A stretch of 64,000 nucleotides of DNA from JAKAWQ01 sp035509315 (lineage in GTDB: Bacteria > Pseudomonadota > Alphaproteobacteria > Acetobacterales > Acetobacteraceae). The translations under genes and the position numbers were made by a program. The notes under the pieces were generated by a model that made no database searches, had not been told where the DNA came from, and saw only the letters and a list, made by a program, of their open reading frames with translations. Below are positions 31,781-41,237 of the stretch, one piece after another. The stretch lies in contig DATJLS010000068.1 of assembly GCA_035509315.1 (NCBI GenBank), positions 1 through 64,000 of the forward strand. Direction: 5' to 3'. Positions within the stretch are counted from its first letter, which is position 1. The number at the start of each line of letters is the position of its first letter.

Positions 31781-31868
31781 GAGCGGGATGAGATCGCTCG
31801 CGCTCACTCATTCCGCTCTCTGTCTTCGTTTTCCCGCGTGATTCAGACCTTCGGTCATCACGCTCCAG
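31781..31868. repeat. dispersed intergenic repeat, copy C (inverted)
   Basis: Read on the minus strand it gives GAGCGTGATGACCGAAGG, TCTGAATCACGCGGGAAAAC, AGAGAGCGGAATGAGTGAGC and GCGAGCGATCTCATCCCGC, matching copy B nearly module by module. It separates agmatinase from the decarboxylase leader. Confidence 0.75.
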
Positions 31869-32004
31869 GGGCTCGCGGCACGTGCGGATGCGTCAACCCG
31901 CTCGCCCGAAAGGACGAGGCGGGGCGCGCTTATACGTGCCCCGGCGGCGAACAGATATGCAAATTCATCCGGGATGCCAGACCTTCCCCGCATCCGGCGC
32001 GAAT

Positions 32005-32910
32005 TTATTCGCGGCGCGACGATGCGCCAACGAGCGCCAGATATTCCCAGGCGATGGTGGCAGCCGCGAGCGCGGTGATCTCGGCCACGTCGTACGCGGG
32101 CGCGACCTCGACCACGTCCGCCCCCACGAAGCGGAGCCCCGCGAGCCTGCGCAGGATGGATTGCGCCTGCCAGGAGGCAAGCCCGCCGATCTCGGGCGTG
32201 CCGGTTCCCGGCGCGAAGGCCGGATCGAGCGCGTCGATATCGAAGCTGAGATAGGCGGGCGCATCGCCGATCACTTCGGAAATCCGCGCCGCCACACGCT
32301 CGGGCCCGGCTTCGTGCGCATCCTCCGCGCCGATCACGGTGACACCGCTTCCGATCGTCCAGTCCATCACCTCCGGCTGCACCGGAGAACGGATGCCCAC
32401 TTGCACCATGCGCTGAGGTGCGACCAAACCCTCCTCGATCGCGTGATAGAAAACCGAGCCATGGGCGAAGCTCTGGCCGAAATTCTCGGGCCATGTATCC
32501 ACATGCGCGTCGAACTGCACCAGCGCGAGCGGCCCGCCCATCCGGCGGGCGAGCGCGCGGAGCAACGGCAGCGTCACTCCATGCTCGCCGCCGAGCGCCA
32601 CCAGATGATGGAGCCCTTCCGCCTCTGCCTCGATCCGCGCGAGCGAGCCCGGAATGTCGCCGAGCGCCGGCGCGAAATCCCCGATATCGGCGAGATCCAG
32701 GGCTGCCGGCGCGAAGCGGGCGCGCGGGTGCGCGCCATCCACCAGCATCCGGCTCGCGCGGCGGATCGCGGCCGGCCCATCACGCGCGCCGGCGCGGTTG
32801 GTGGTGCCGATATCGAGCGGGATGCCGGCGACAACGAACGAAGCTTCGCGCCCATGATGGGCAATGCCCAGAAAGCTCGCCGGAACGGCAAAACTCGGCA
32901 CGCCGGACAT
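32005..32910 (-). CDS. speB: agmatinase (ureohydrolase)
   Basis: 301-residue binuclear-manganese hydrolase that converts agmatine to putrescine and urea. Metal ligands are visible in GGEHGVTLPLL (His), VQFDAHVDTW (Asp, His, Asp) and SFDIDALDPAFAPGTGTPEIGG (two Asp). Other ureohydrolases (arginase, guanidinobutyrase) share these; FDAHVDTW and length fit SpeB best. The ATG at 32910 is preceded by GGAGGGAGAG. The gene diverges from trmO across about 135 bases. Confidence 0.88.
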   Translation of the reverse strand: MSGVPSFAVPASFLGIAHHGREASFVVAGIPLDIGTTNRAGARDGPAAIRRASRMLVDGAHPRARFAPAALDLADIGDFAPALGDIPGSLARIEAEAEGLHHLVALGGEHGVTLPLLRALARRMGGPLALVQFDAHVDTWPENFGQSFAHGSVFYHAIEEGLVAPQRMVQVGIRSPVQPEVMDWTIGSGVTVIGAEDAHEAGPERVAARISEVIGDAPAYLSFDIDALDPAFAPGTGTPEIGGLASWQAQSILRRLAGLRFVGADVVEVAPAYDVAEITALAAATIAWEYLALVGASSRRE

Positions 32911-33045
32911 TCGCGCTCTCTCCCTCCGATCGCGGAACCTGACCGGAGCGCGCCATCCTGGCAAGGCAAGGCAGCGCGCGGACCGTGTCGGCCCGGCCTC
33001 GTCGCCGCGCGTTGCGCCATGCGACATCGCGCCCCACACTGCGCC

Positions 33046-33537
33046 ATGGTCCGAGAGAACGAGATCCGCGCGGGCGAGGTCGCCGTCGATCCGCCGCTCG
33101 CCACCGATGCCGGCCTGATCTTCATCGGCCGCATCATGACACCGTGGAGATCGCGTCTCGCCGCGCCCCGACAGGGAAGGCCGGACGGCCCTCTCTGCCG
33201 CATCGAGATCTTTCCGCTCTGGCGCCCCGCGCTCGACGGGCTCGAATGCTATCCCCGCATCGAAGTGATTTACTGGCTGCACCTCTCACGTCGCGACCTC
33301 GTGCGGCAAAGCCCGGCCAATGACGGCACGGCCCGCGGCACCTTCTCTCTCCGCTCGCCAGTGCGGCCGAACCCGATAGGCACCGCGATCGCCCATCTCG
33401 TCCGTATCGATGATGGAACAATCCTCGCCCGCGGCCTCGATTGCCTCGACGGCACGCCGCTCATCGATCTCAAGCCGGACCGCACGCTCTTCACCCCGAT
33501 CGCCCCGCCGCAGCCGGGAGATTTCGAGACCGGCTGA
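33046..33537 (+). CDS. trmO: tRNA m6t6A37 methyltransferase TrmO / TsaA-family
   Basis: 163 residues of the TsaA (UPF0066) family; the E. coli member methylates t6A37 of threonine tRNAs. Seen: IFIGRIMTPW at the N-terminus, the AdoMet-site block SLRSPVRPNPIGTAIAHLVRI, and LDCLDGTPLIDLKPD. The start at 33046 is the ATG closest to the conserved region. It is somewhat shorter than E. coli TrmO, and the C-terminal domain is absent, as in many short family members. It converges with the following aldo/keto reductase gene. Confidence 0.85.
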   Translation: MVRENEIRAGEVAVDPPLATDAGLIFIGRIMTPWRSRLAAPRQGRPDGPLCRIEIFPLWRPALDGLECYPRIEVIYWLHLSRRDLVRQSPANDGTARGTFSLRSPVRPNPIGTAIAHLVRIDDGTILARGLDCLDGTPLIDLKPDRTLFTPIAPPQPGDFETG

Positions 33538-33551
33538 GCGTGCGCGGTAAT

Positions 33552-34667
33552 CTATCTCGTCGCGCGCGCGATCTCGATCTCGGGGAAATAGCCCCGCCGC
33601 TTCGCGGAGACCGCGGCACCGCCATGGACCAGGCCCTGAATCTCGGCTTCGAAGAAGCTGTAGGGGAAGGGGCGTTCCGGCGCGCTCACCGCATCGAGCC
33701 GTGCGGCGAGCACGGGTGGAATCTCGAATGAAAGCGCTTCGAGGTTCGCGCGAATCTGCTCCGCTCTCCGTGCCCCGACGATGACGGAGGCCACGCCGGG
33801 CCGGTTCGCCACCCAGTTCACCGCCACTTCGGCCATGGAATGGCCGATCGCGCGCGCGACCGCCTCCAGCTCGGCGAGGATCCCCCAGTTGCGTGGCGTC
33901 ATCTTCTGAAACGCCGGATTGTTCGAATCACGCATCATCGCGAGACGCCCCGCCGCCTCGCTCCCCATCTCGCCCGGGCGATACTTCCCCGAGAGCAGTC
34001 CGCTTCCGAGCGGGCTCCAGGCCATGATGCCCATGCCGTGCCCGGTGCCGAGGGTTACGAACTCCTGCTCGATATTGCGCTCGACCAGCGAATATTCGAG
34101 CTGCAGGGCGGCGATCGGCTCATAGCCTCGAAACTCCGCGATCGTCTGCGCCCGCGCGGCGTACCAGGCGGGCACGTTCGAAAGGCCGGCATGACGGATC
34201 TTGCCGCTGCGCACGAGGTCATCGAGCGTGCGCATGACCTCCTCCACCGGCGTGATTCGGTCCCAGCTGTGGAGGATGTAGAGATCGATGAAGTCGGTCC
34301 CGAGCCGGCGGAGTGATCCTTCCACGGCGCGCAGAATAGTCTTCCGCCCATTGCCGCCCGCGTTCGGATTGCCGGCTTCCGCATTGTAGCCGAATTTCGT
34401 GGCGATCACTGCGCGGTCACGCAGGCCGCGCGCGGCAATGAGCTCGCCGAGCCAAGTTTCCGCAGTGCCGTTCGTGTAGAGATCGGCGCTGTCGAAGAAA
34501 TTGCCGCCGGCCTCGACATAGGCATCGAAAATCTCCCGCGTCGATTCCCTGTCCGCGCCCCAGCCCCATTCGGTGCCGAAGGTCATGGTCCCGAGGGCGA
34601 GCGGGCTCACCTTGAGGCCCGTGCGTCCCAAAGTTGCATAATGGTCGAGCCCGGTTTCGTTGCTCAT
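33552..34667 (-). CDS. aldo/keto reductase
   Basis: 371-residue NADPH-dependent oxidoreductase. Seen: LGRTGLKVSPLALGTMTFG, catalytic D and Y in FFDSADLYTNG, K in IATKFGY, H in YILHSWD, and GLLSGKYRPGEM. The C-terminal ANRPGVASVIVGARRAEQI is the cofactor-binding block. All four catalytic residues are present, unlike the other reductase in this window. It diverges from a LysR regulator (117 bases apart), a usual sign of local control. The substrate is unknown. Confidence 0.9.
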   Translation of the reverse strand: MSNETGLDHYATLGRTGLKVSPLALGTMTFGTEWGWGADRESTREIFDAYVEAGGNFFDSADLYTNGTAETWLGELIAARGLRDRAVIATKFGYNAEAGNPNAGGNGRKTILRAVEGSLRRLGTDFIDLYILHSWDRITPVEEVMRTLDDLVRSGKIRHAGLSNVPAWYAARAQTIAEFRGYEPIAALQLEYSLVERNIEQEFVTLGTGHGMGIMAWSPLGSGLLSGKYRPGEMGSEAAGRLAMMRDSNNPAFQKMTPRNWGILAELEAVARAIGHSMAEVAVNWVANRPGVASVIVGARRAEQIRANLEALSFEIPPVLAARLDAVSAPERPFPYSFFEAEIQGLVHGGAAVSAKRRGYFPEIEIARATR

Positions 34668-34784
34668 GGCTCTCTCCCTCTCTCATCGGCAGCCGCGCCG
34701 CCGCCTTGGGCAAGGACGATTGGGGAAAACCCTTTCCACGTTAATCCAGTTCAATTGGCATACACTGTTCGATATTATTCATGA

Positions 34785-35723
34785 ATGGACCGCGACCTTC
34801 TCGCCCATTTGCCCGTGATCCTCGCCATCGCCGATCGGGGCGGCTTCGCCGCCGCGGCCGCGTCTCTCGGCATGAGCCCTTCCGCCATCAGCCACAGCGT
34901 GCGACTCGTGGAGGAACGGCTCGGCGTTCCGCTTTTCGCGCGCACCACAAGGAGCGTGGCCCTCACCGAGGCGGGAAAGGTTCTGGTCGAGGGCGCTGGC
35001 CCCGCTCTGCGGGATATCGCCGAGCGCCTCGAGCGGGTCCGTGCCGTGAAAGGCCGCGCAACCGGGCTTCTCAGGATCAATGCGCCGAGCATCGCCCCGC
35101 CGATGGTCCTTACCGACATCGTCCGCCGGATGACGCAAGACTTCCCCGATGTGCGCGTCGAGATCGCCATCGACAACGCCATCGCCGACATTGTGGCCGA
35201 AGGGTTCGATGCCGGCATCCGGCTCGGCGAAATGATCGCCGAGGACATGGTCGCGGTGCGCCTGACCCCGCCCTTCAAGGCGGTCATTGTCGCCGCACCT
35301 TCCTATCTCGCCGCTCACGGCCGGCCCGAAACCATCGCCGATTTGCCACGGCACGACTGCATCGCCTTTCGCCGGATTCGTTCGGGCGGGCTTTATGCCT
35401 GGGAACTGCGCGAGAACGGTCGCGATGTCGCGATCGAGAGCCGCGGCAGCGTCATCGTCAATGACGCGCTCCATGCCCGCGACCTCGCCCTCGCCGGGAT
35501 CGGCCTCGCCTATCTCTTCGAACCCCTCGTCCGCGCCGATATTGCCGCCGGCCGGCTCGCCGCGGTCCTGCCGCAGGCGGCGATCGAAGAGCCCGGGCTC
35601 TTCCTCTATTTTCCTCGCCGTGCCGCCCTCGCGCCCAAGCTTCGCGCCTTCATCGACACGGCGAAGAGGGTCACGAGTCCGGCCGCGCGCGGGACCGGCA
35701 TCGATAGGCCGATACGCGGGTGA
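34785..35723 (+). CDS. LysR-family transcriptional regulator
   Basis: 312 residues with an N-terminal winged helix-turn-helix (about 5-60: GFAAAAASLGMSPSAISHSVRLVEERLG, then LFARTTRSVALTEAGKVL) and a C-terminal effector domain (about 90-295). Divergent from the aldo/keto reductase gene at 33552-34667, its probable target. The ligand is unknown. Confidence 0.93.
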   Translation: MDRDLLAHLPVILAIADRGGFAAAAASLGMSPSAISHSVRLVEERLGVPLFARTTRSVALTEAGKVLVEGAGPALRDIAERLERVRAVKGRATGLLRINAPSIAPPMVLTDIVRRMTQDFPDVRVEIAIDNAIADIVAEGFDAGIRLGEMIAEDMVAVRLTPPFKAVIVAAPSYLAAHGRPETIADLPRHDCIAFRRIRSGGLYAWELRENGRDVAIESRGSVIVNDALHARDLALAGIGLAYLFEPLVRADIAAGRLAAVLPQAAIEEPGLFLYFPRRAALAPKLRAFIDTAKRVTSPAARGTGIDRPIRG

Positions 35724-35728
35724 CCGCG

Positions 35729-36106
35729 CTACTGGGCCTGATCCTGGGTCGTTCCACCCGTGCTGGCCGTTCCACTGCCCGCGGTCCCGGCGCCATCCGT
35801 CGAGCTCTGCGTATTCGGTCCAACCGGACCGTTCGGTGTCGGCACCCGCGTATTGGGGTTGTTCCATGGCGGCGTGCCGAGATTGACCTGGCTCGGTTTC
35901 GTCGCCGCACCGGTCAGCGCGCCGGCACCGCCGCCGATCACCGCGCCCGCGAGAATCCCCGGCGGGCCCGCCAGCGCGCCGATCCCCGCTCCCGTGGCCG
36001 CGCCCGCAGCCGCGCCCCCGCTCGTCCGTCCAGGTTCCTGCTCACCGCAGCCGGCGAGCAAGGCGAGGATGCCGACGGCGACGAGGCTCGTCTTGGTGAT
36101 TCTCAT
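35729..36106 (-). CDS. glycine-zipper lipoprotein
   Basis: 125-residue predicted lipoprotein. MRITKTSLVAVGILALLAGC is a signal with lipobox, and the Cys is at residue 20. A glycine-zipper region follows (GGAAAGAATGAGIGALAG, repeated GxxxG spacing, about 30-75), typical of small membrane-associated Gly-zipper proteins. The tail is low complexity (TGGTTQDQAQ). Function unknown. The ATG at 36106 is the only one that puts the signal at the N-terminus; the frame is open upstream. It converges with the LysR gene. Confidence 0.75.
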   Translation of the reverse strand: MRITKTSLVAVGILALLAGCGEQEPGRTSGGAAAGAATGAGIGALAGPPGILAGAVIGGGAGALTGAATKPSQVNLGTPPWNNPNTRVPTPNGPVGPNTQSSTDGAGTAGSGTASTGGTTQDQAQ

Positions 36107-36462
36107 GCTTGCTTCCGATCCTCCTTGAGCTGTCCTTCTCGCTTGCCCAGGTTTTGCTTGCCCGTGGGCCCTTCCCGCGCCGGCCAAAGGTCCGTCCACG
36201 CCCCGGTTGCGGGGCGAATCGAAGACGACGGCACCGCACGGGAATGATTGCCGGCTCGGCCATTGCCGATCCGGCTGGCAAGGCCCGCAGGCCCTGCATT
36301 TGTCAGCGGCTTGAAGATTGATGCCCGTCTCGGGCGATCTTGTGAGGAATCCGGGTCAATTGTACGGCGATTCCCCCAGGCGATTCCCCCAGGGGATGTC
36401 CCAAGGGAATGTCCTGGCGGATGCTCCCGGGGAGATGGCCGCGGGGAAGGATCGGACGCGCA
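36107..36462. other. divergent intergenic region with 13-base tandem repeat
   Basis: GGCGATTCCCCCA is present twice back to back at 36366-36391, within a stretch of C/G-run-rich sequence (36366-36450). It separates the lipoprotein gene (minus) from the alpha/beta hydrolase (plus). No other gene is seen. Confidence 0.55.
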
Positions 36463-37335
36463 ATGGACGACATGCTTGCCTGGAGCTGGGAGGGAAGCCC
36501 GATCAACCTCGGTCTCCGGCGCCTGGGGGCCGGCCCGACCCTGCTTCTGCTGCCGGCGCTGAGCTCGATCTCGACCCGCAGCGAGATGTATTCCTTGCAG
36601 GAGCGCCTCGCCCCTTCCTTCGCCACCGTGGCCGTCGATTGGCCGGGCTTCGGCACCAGGCCGCGGCCGCGATGCTCATGGCGGCCAGAGACCTATGCGG
36701 CGTTCCTCGCCCACCTGCTGGCCGAGATCGTCCCGCGCCCCCATGCCACGGTCGCCGCCGGCCACGCGGGCGGCTATCTGCTCGCCGCAGCCGCAGCGCA
36801 GCCGGGTGTTGCCGGCCGGCTCTGCCTCCTCGCGCCGACCTGGCGCGGGCCGCTGCCCACCATGATGGGGGAGAGGCGAGGCCTTTTCTCGGCTCTCGTC
36901 CAGGCCGGCGATCTTCCTCTTCTCGGGCCGCTGCTCTATCGCGCGAACGTCAACCGCTTCATGCTGCGCATGATGGCGCGCGGCCATGTCTACGCGGACC
37001 CGGAGTGGCTGAAGGGCGCGCTCCTCGGCGAGAAGCTCGCGGTCATCAATTCCCCCGGTGCCCGCCATGCCGCAATCCGCTTCGTTACCGGGGCGCTCGA
37101 TCCGATGCGGAGCAGGGCCGAATTCCTCGCCGCCGCCGCCAAGTTCACCGACCCGGTCCTCCTGCTCTACGGGGCCGCCACGCCGCCGCGCTCAAGGGCG
37201 GAAATGGAAGCGCTCGCCGCCCAGCCTCTTGTGCGTACACACCAATTGTCCGCCGGGAAGCTCGCGCTCCACGAGGAATATCCCGAGATGGTCGCTGAGG
37301 CGCTTCGCGACTTTCTCCAACCCGTCGCGCTTTAG
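36463..37335 (+). CDS. alpha/beta hydrolase-fold protein lacking the catalytic serine
   Basis: 290 residues. The fold is recognisable from PTLLLLPALSSISTR, AVDWPGFGT, and the elbow AAGHAGGYLL, where the nucleophile of the usual GxSxG is Ala. The C-terminal end has LALHEEYPEMVAEALRDFL with a plausible late His. The missing serine suggests a non-hydrolytic role, or a different chemistry as in some plant/cyanobacterial relatives with GHA. The ATG at 36463 is chosen as the first with GGGGAAGGA upstream. It converges with the small membrane protein gene. Confidence 0.75.
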   Translation: MDDMLAWSWEGSPINLGLRRLGAGPTLLLLPALSSISTRSEMYSLQERLAPSFATVAVDWPGFGTRPRPRCSWRPETYAAFLAHLLAEIVPRPHATVAAGHAGGYLLAAAAAQPGVAGRLCLLAPTWRGPLPTMMGERRGLFSALVQAGDLPLLGPLLYRANVNRFMLRMMARGHVYADPEWLKGALLGEKLAVINSPGARHAAIRFVTGALDPMRSRAEFLAAAAKFTDPVLLLYGAATPPRSRAEMEALAAQPLVRTHQLSAGKLALHEEYPEMVAEALRDFLQPVAL

Positions 37336-37338
37336 GAA

Positions 37339-37566
37339 CTATCCCCGGGCGCGCCGCCAGGCGCTCTCGATGAGGATCACGGCAAGGCCGGCGAACAGCG
37401 CCACACCCGCCCAATCCCGGCCCCAATCCCGGGCCCAATCCCGAGGGAGGCCGAAGCGCAGCAGCAGCCACACGATGCCAAGCCAGGCCAGGATCGCCAC
37501 CGCGAAGCTCCCGTCCTCCACGAACAGCCCTGCAAGCTCCCTGAGCGCCGTGCCCAACCACTTCAT
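37339..37566 (-). CDS. small two-helix membrane protein
   Basis: 75 residues with two hydrophobic stretches (about 20-38 and 52-66) around a repeated WARDWGRDW linker, encoded by nearly tandem 12-base DNA units. The ATG at 37566 overlaps the stop of the preceding gene in an ATGA arrangement, so translation is coupled to the COG4280-like gene. No family is recognised; it may be an accessory subunit. Confidence 0.6.
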   Translation of the reverse strand: MKWLGTALRELAGLFVEDGSFAVAILAWLGIVWLLLRFGLPRDWARDWGRDWAGVALFAGLAVILIESAWRRARG

Positions 37567-38348
37567 CGCAAGATCCCCCCGCCCGTGGGCGCGGGCTTCC
37601 GCACCCGCGCGCGGCAGAGCCGCACCGCGACGGACGCGGCTGCCAGGAACCCGAGGATGAGGCCGACCATCGACCAATCTCCGCCCGGCCAGCGGATGCT
37701 CATCCCCTCCCCGACCCAGAACGCGCCGAAAGAGGAGAGCAGGCAACCGACCAGAAATTTGAGCGTATTCTCGGGCACGGAAGCGAGCGGACGACGGACC
37801 GCGAAGCCGAGCAGGATGACGACCACGAGGGCTCCGGCCGCCCCCAGGCTCGCCGGCAGCAGCAGCCCGCTCTTCCCGGCGCCGATGGCAATGACGATGA
37901 AGACGACCTCGACCCCCTCCAGCATGGTCGCCTGGAAGCTGGTTGCGAAGCCGAGCCCGTCCCATCCGCCGCCCTGGCCACCACCATGTGCCAACTGCCC
38001 CAGCGCCGCAGCCTCCCTGGCGAAGATCGCGCCTTCCGCGTGCAAGGGGAGGATCCCGCTCGCGCGGAGGATGGCTTTGCGCAGCCATCGGAGCCCGAAC
38101 AGCAGAAGCAGGATCCCGATCCCGGCCTGGATGAGGTCGAGCGGGAGGAGGGTGAGCGCCCGCCCCAGCACCGCGACCACCGCCAGCAGCACCAGGAGCG
38201 CGGCCCCGCTGCCGCCGAGCGCGCCACGCCAGCCGCGCACGCTGCCCACCGCCAGCACAATCGTCAAAGCCTCGACGCATTCGACCAGCGATGCCAGAAA
38301 TGCCGCCACGATGGACGGCCCGGCCTGTGCCCAGCTATCGGTCAGCAC
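37563..38348 (-). CDS. polytopic membrane protein, COG4280-like, possible cation transporter
   Basis: 261 residues, about seven hydrophobic segments. Two similar motifs, FLASLVECVEALTIVLAVG near the N-terminus and TMLEGVEVVFIVIAIG in mid-protein, each place acidic residues in a membrane helix, suggesting an inverted or tandem repeat as in cation exchangers. I recall COG4280 proteins with this pattern; no substrate is established. The GTG at 38348 is chosen because it starts the first helix; an upstream frame is open but has no membrane character. It is coupled to the downstream small membrane protein by a 4-base overlap. Confidence 0.65.
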   Translation of the reverse strand: MLTDSWAQAGPSIVAAFLASLVECVEALTIVLAVGSVRGWRGALGGSGAALLVLLAVVAVLGRALTLLPLDLIQAGIGILLLLFGLRWLRKAILRASGILPLHAEGAIFAREAAALGQLAHGGGQGGGWDGLGFATSFQATMLEGVEVVFIVIAIGAGKSGLLLPASLGAAGALVVVILLGFAVRRPLASVPENTLKFLVGCLLSSFGAFWVGEGMSIRWPGGDWSMVGLILGFLAAASVAVRLCRARVRKPAPTGGGILR

Positions 38349-38592
38349 CCTGTCCCCGCCATTTTCGACTTTTCTCTTTCTTGCGCCGCTCCGCGCTCGC
38401 GATCTTCTCCTTTCCCGTGCTGTCTCTCTTTGCACGATCCGGTGGCAAAAACCGAGCACGGAAACGGAAAGCGCGAGGTCTGCGCTCTTCCGCATTCCCC
38501 GCGCCTGCACTGATATGCCGTGGCCGTCAGCGGTCAGCAATCAGTCGCGATTCTCCGCTCTCCGTCACATTCGGTGTGAGAAGCAATCAGGC

Positions 38593-38883
38593 TCAGCCAC
38601 CGCCGCCCGTCCCGTTCACGAGCCGCAGCGTGCTGTCCCGGGGGACGCTCACAATGGCAGGATCACGGCTCACCGCCGATGTGGGACGAAGATGCACGCC
38701 GTCCTGATCGTTCAACGCCGCGTAAGAGCCATAGCCCGACGCGTAGATCGTCGACGTTGGATCAAAGGTCGTCGAAGCCGGAGGTGAGGAATTCCACACC
38801 TCGGCTGCGCTCGCAGCCTGAAATCCCACCGGGGCGGCAAGCACCAGCCCTGTCAGCACCACTCCAAGAAAACCCTTCTTCAT
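38593..38883 (-). CDS. small secreted protein, unknown
   Basis: 96 residues with a clear signal peptide (KKGFLGVVLTGLVLAAPVG, cleavage expected after ASA near residue 26). The mature part is about 70 residues, rich in Ser, Thr, Pro and Gly, ends in GTGGGG, and shows no family I know. GGAGG seven bases upstream supports the ATG at 38883. Confidence 0.65.
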   Translation of the reverse strand: MKKGFLGVVLTGLVLAAPVGFQAASAAEVWNSSPPASTTFDPTSTIYASGYGSYAALNDQDGVHLRPTSAVSRDPAIVSVPRDSTLRLVNGTGGGG

Positions 38884-39150
38884 CGGAAGACCTCCGTCTC
38901 TCTCTGTCATCGGGGCGCATTCCACGTCCCTTCGGCAGCCGACTTGGTGTATTTGCCGACGATCCGCTATCCCGCAGAACGCTCTTCGCACATGCAAAAG
39001 ACGCATGCGATTACGTGTGACGGGGTGTGATTACGATGGTCACATCCATGTTGCGAGCAGAAACGAATTGCAATCCGCCGTCACGGCGCAGACAGATTTT
39101 TCTATCGTTTTATCTTGAGAATTGCGCATAACGAGGCTTCTCCATGAATT

Positions 39151-40227
39151 CTATACAACTTCGCGTGGCTTGATGAGAACTTGTCCCCGACGTGATTGTT
39201 CGATGGACGGCATCGTTTCCTTCGTGGCGATCGAAGTGGTCGAATGTTCGCTGAGCGGGCCCTCTCGCCTTGCATAGCGGCGGGCAAGCGTGGCGCAGAC
39301 CATGAGCTGGGTCTGATGGAACAGGATGAGAGGCAGGACCATCAGCCCGACAACGGAGGCAGGAAAGAGCACGTTGATCATCGGGATGCCGCTCGCGAGG
39401 CTCTTCTTCGAACCGCAGAAGACGATCGCGATCTCATCCTCGCGCGAGAAGCCGAGCCATCGGCTCGCAAGCGTGGTCGCCGTCAGGACAAGGCCAAGCA
39501 AAAGAATATTGACCACCATCACGCTCACGAGGCTTGCGAGATCGACGCGATGCCAGATCCCGTTGACCACGCCCTCGCTGAAGGCCGTATAGACGATCAG
39601 CAGGATCGAGCCACGATCCACGAGGCCGGTGAGCCATTTGTGCCGGCCGAGCCATCCCCCGATCCACGGGCGCACAAGCTGGCCGGCGGCGAACGGCGCC
39701 AGGAGCTGGAGCAGAATTTCCTCCACGCTGTGCGTGGAGATTCCGCCCTGCGCGCCCATCAGCAGGCCGACCAGCAATGGTGTGACGACGATGCCGAGCA
39801 GGCTCGAGGCCGAGGCGGCGCAAACGGCGGCCGCGACATTGCCGCGCGCGATCGAGGTGAAGGCGATCGAAGACTGCACCGTCGAGGGGAGCATGCAGAG
39901 CAGCAACAGGCCAGGATAGAGCGCGGCCGGAAGAAAACGCGGTACCAGCACGTGCGCCGCGAGCCCGAGGGCGGGGAAGAGGACGAAGGTACTGGCCAGG
40001 ATCAGCCCTTGCAGCCGCCAATGCGAGAGACCCTGCCAAGCCGCCTGCGGCGAAAGCCGCGCGCCATAGAGGAAGAACAGCAGCCCGATGACGATCCTGG
40101 TCGCCTGGTCGAACCCGGTGGCGACGGCGCCGCGGCAGGGAAGGACCGAGGCCAGCGCGGCCATCGAGACGATCGCAATCAGGTAGGGATCGATGGGCAG
40201 GCGTCGGAGCAGACGGCGGAGGAACAT
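39151..40227 (-). CDS. bile acid:sodium symporter (SBF)-like transporter
   Basis: 358-residue membrane protein of the SBF-like CPA superfamily, ten hydrophobic segments, long polar C-terminus (about 325-358). Seen: LPSTVQSSIAFTSIARGNVAAAV and FCGSKKSLASGIPM, the two crossover-region signatures. In this bacterial group (PF13593-like) the substrate is unclear; organic-anion export or uptake is likely. It diverges from a LysR regulator across 101 bases, which may control it. Confidence 0.88.
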   Translation of the reverse strand: MFLRRLLRRLPIDPYLIAIVSMAALASVLPCRGAVATGFDQATRIVIGLLFFLYGARLSPQAAWQGLSHWRLQGLILASTFVLFPALGLAAHVLVPRFLPAALYPGLLLLCMLPSTVQSSIAFTSIARGNVAAAVCAASASSLLGIVVTPLLVGLLMGAQGGISTHSVEEILLQLLAPFAAGQLVRPWIGGWLGRHKWLTGLVDRGSILLIVYTAFSEGVVNGIWHRVDLASLVSVMVVNILLLGLVLTATTLASRWLGFSREDEIAIVFCGSKKSLASGIPMINVLFPASVVGLMVLPLILFHQTQLMVCATLARRYARREGPLSEHSTTSIATKETMPSIEQSRRGQVLIKPREVV

Positions 40228-40328
40228 GGGGCACCTTCTTTCTCCTTATCGGAGTGTGCCGGCGCCACATGGTTGTGAAGCTGCCCGCGGTCACTTAGTG
40301 TCATCATGATTCGTGATAGGCGGGCGCG

Positions 40329-41198
40329 ATGCTCGATCCCCAGCTGCTGCGCAGCTTTCTCGCCGTCGCGCGTGCCGGCAGCTTCAGCGCCGCGGCGCGC
40401 GGGCTCGGGCTCGGCCAGCCCGCGATCAGCCAGCATGTGCGCCGTCTCGAGCAGCATCTCGGCCGGCGGCTTTTCGTGCGAGACACGCATTCGGTCCGCC
40501 CCACACCGGAAGGCGAGGCGATGGTCGCCTTCGCCGAGAGCATCCTCGCGGCGGGCGAGCGCGCCGAACGCTATTTCGCGGGCGCGCGGCTGCGCGGCCG
40601 GTTGCGCTTCGGCACCTCCGAGGATTTCGTCTTCTCACGCCTGCCGGATGTGCTTCGCGATTTCATTCGCCTCCATCCGCTCGTCGATCTCGAGCTGACG
40701 GTGGGGCTGAGCGGCTGGCTCAATGAGCGGCTCGACGAGGGCGAGGTCGATCTGGTGCTGGCGAAGCGTCCCGAGGGCGATGAACGCGGCCAGCTTGTCT
40801 GGCGCGACCGGCTGGTCTGGGTCGGCGCGCCGGGCATCGAGATCGACGCGGCGAGACCCGTTCCCCTGATCCTCTATCCGCCGCCCAGCATCACCCGCGC
40901 GCAGGTCCTGCGCGCGCTCGAGCGCGCCGGGCGTGCCTGGCAAGTCACTTGCACCAGCGGGAGCCTCACCGGCCTACGCGCCGCCGCGCTCGCCGGCCTC
41001 GGCGTGCTCGCGCTGGCCCGCGGCCTCATCCCGCACGGGCTGGTGGCGCTGCCCTCCGATATGCTGCCGCCGCTCGGCGAGATCGCATTCGTGCTGCGCG
41101 CCGCCGGCGGCACCCTGCGCCCACCGGCACGCCAGCTCGCCGATGCCATCCTCGCCCACGGCGAGCGTTTGCTGCTCGGGAGCGAGGCGGGGGATTGA
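40329..41198 (+). CDS. LysR-family transcriptional regulator
   Basis: 289 residues. The helix-turn-helix is FSAAARGLGLGQPAISQHVRRLEQHLGRRLF (about 18-50); effector domain 85-280. Short Ala/Leu-rich C-terminus. It is divergent from the SBF-like transporter, with which it is likely linked. The ligand is not evident. Confidence 0.92.
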   Translation: MLDPQLLRSFLAVARAGSFSAAARGLGLGQPAISQHVRRLEQHLGRRLFVRDTHSVRPTPEGEAMVAFAESILAAGERAERYFAGARLRGRLRFGTSEDFVFSRLPDVLRDFIRLHPLVDLELTVGLSGWLNERLDEGEVDLVLAKRPEGDERGQLVWRDRLVWVGAPGIEIDAARPVPLILYPPPSITRAQVLRALERAGRAWQVTCTSGSLTGLRAAALAGLGVLALARGLIPHGLVALPSDMLPPLGEIAFVLRAAGGTLRPPARQLADAILAHGERLLLGSEAGD

Positions 41199-41237
41199 GG
41201 CGTGCGCGGGCCACAGGCTGAAAGCAATCGGAGCGAT

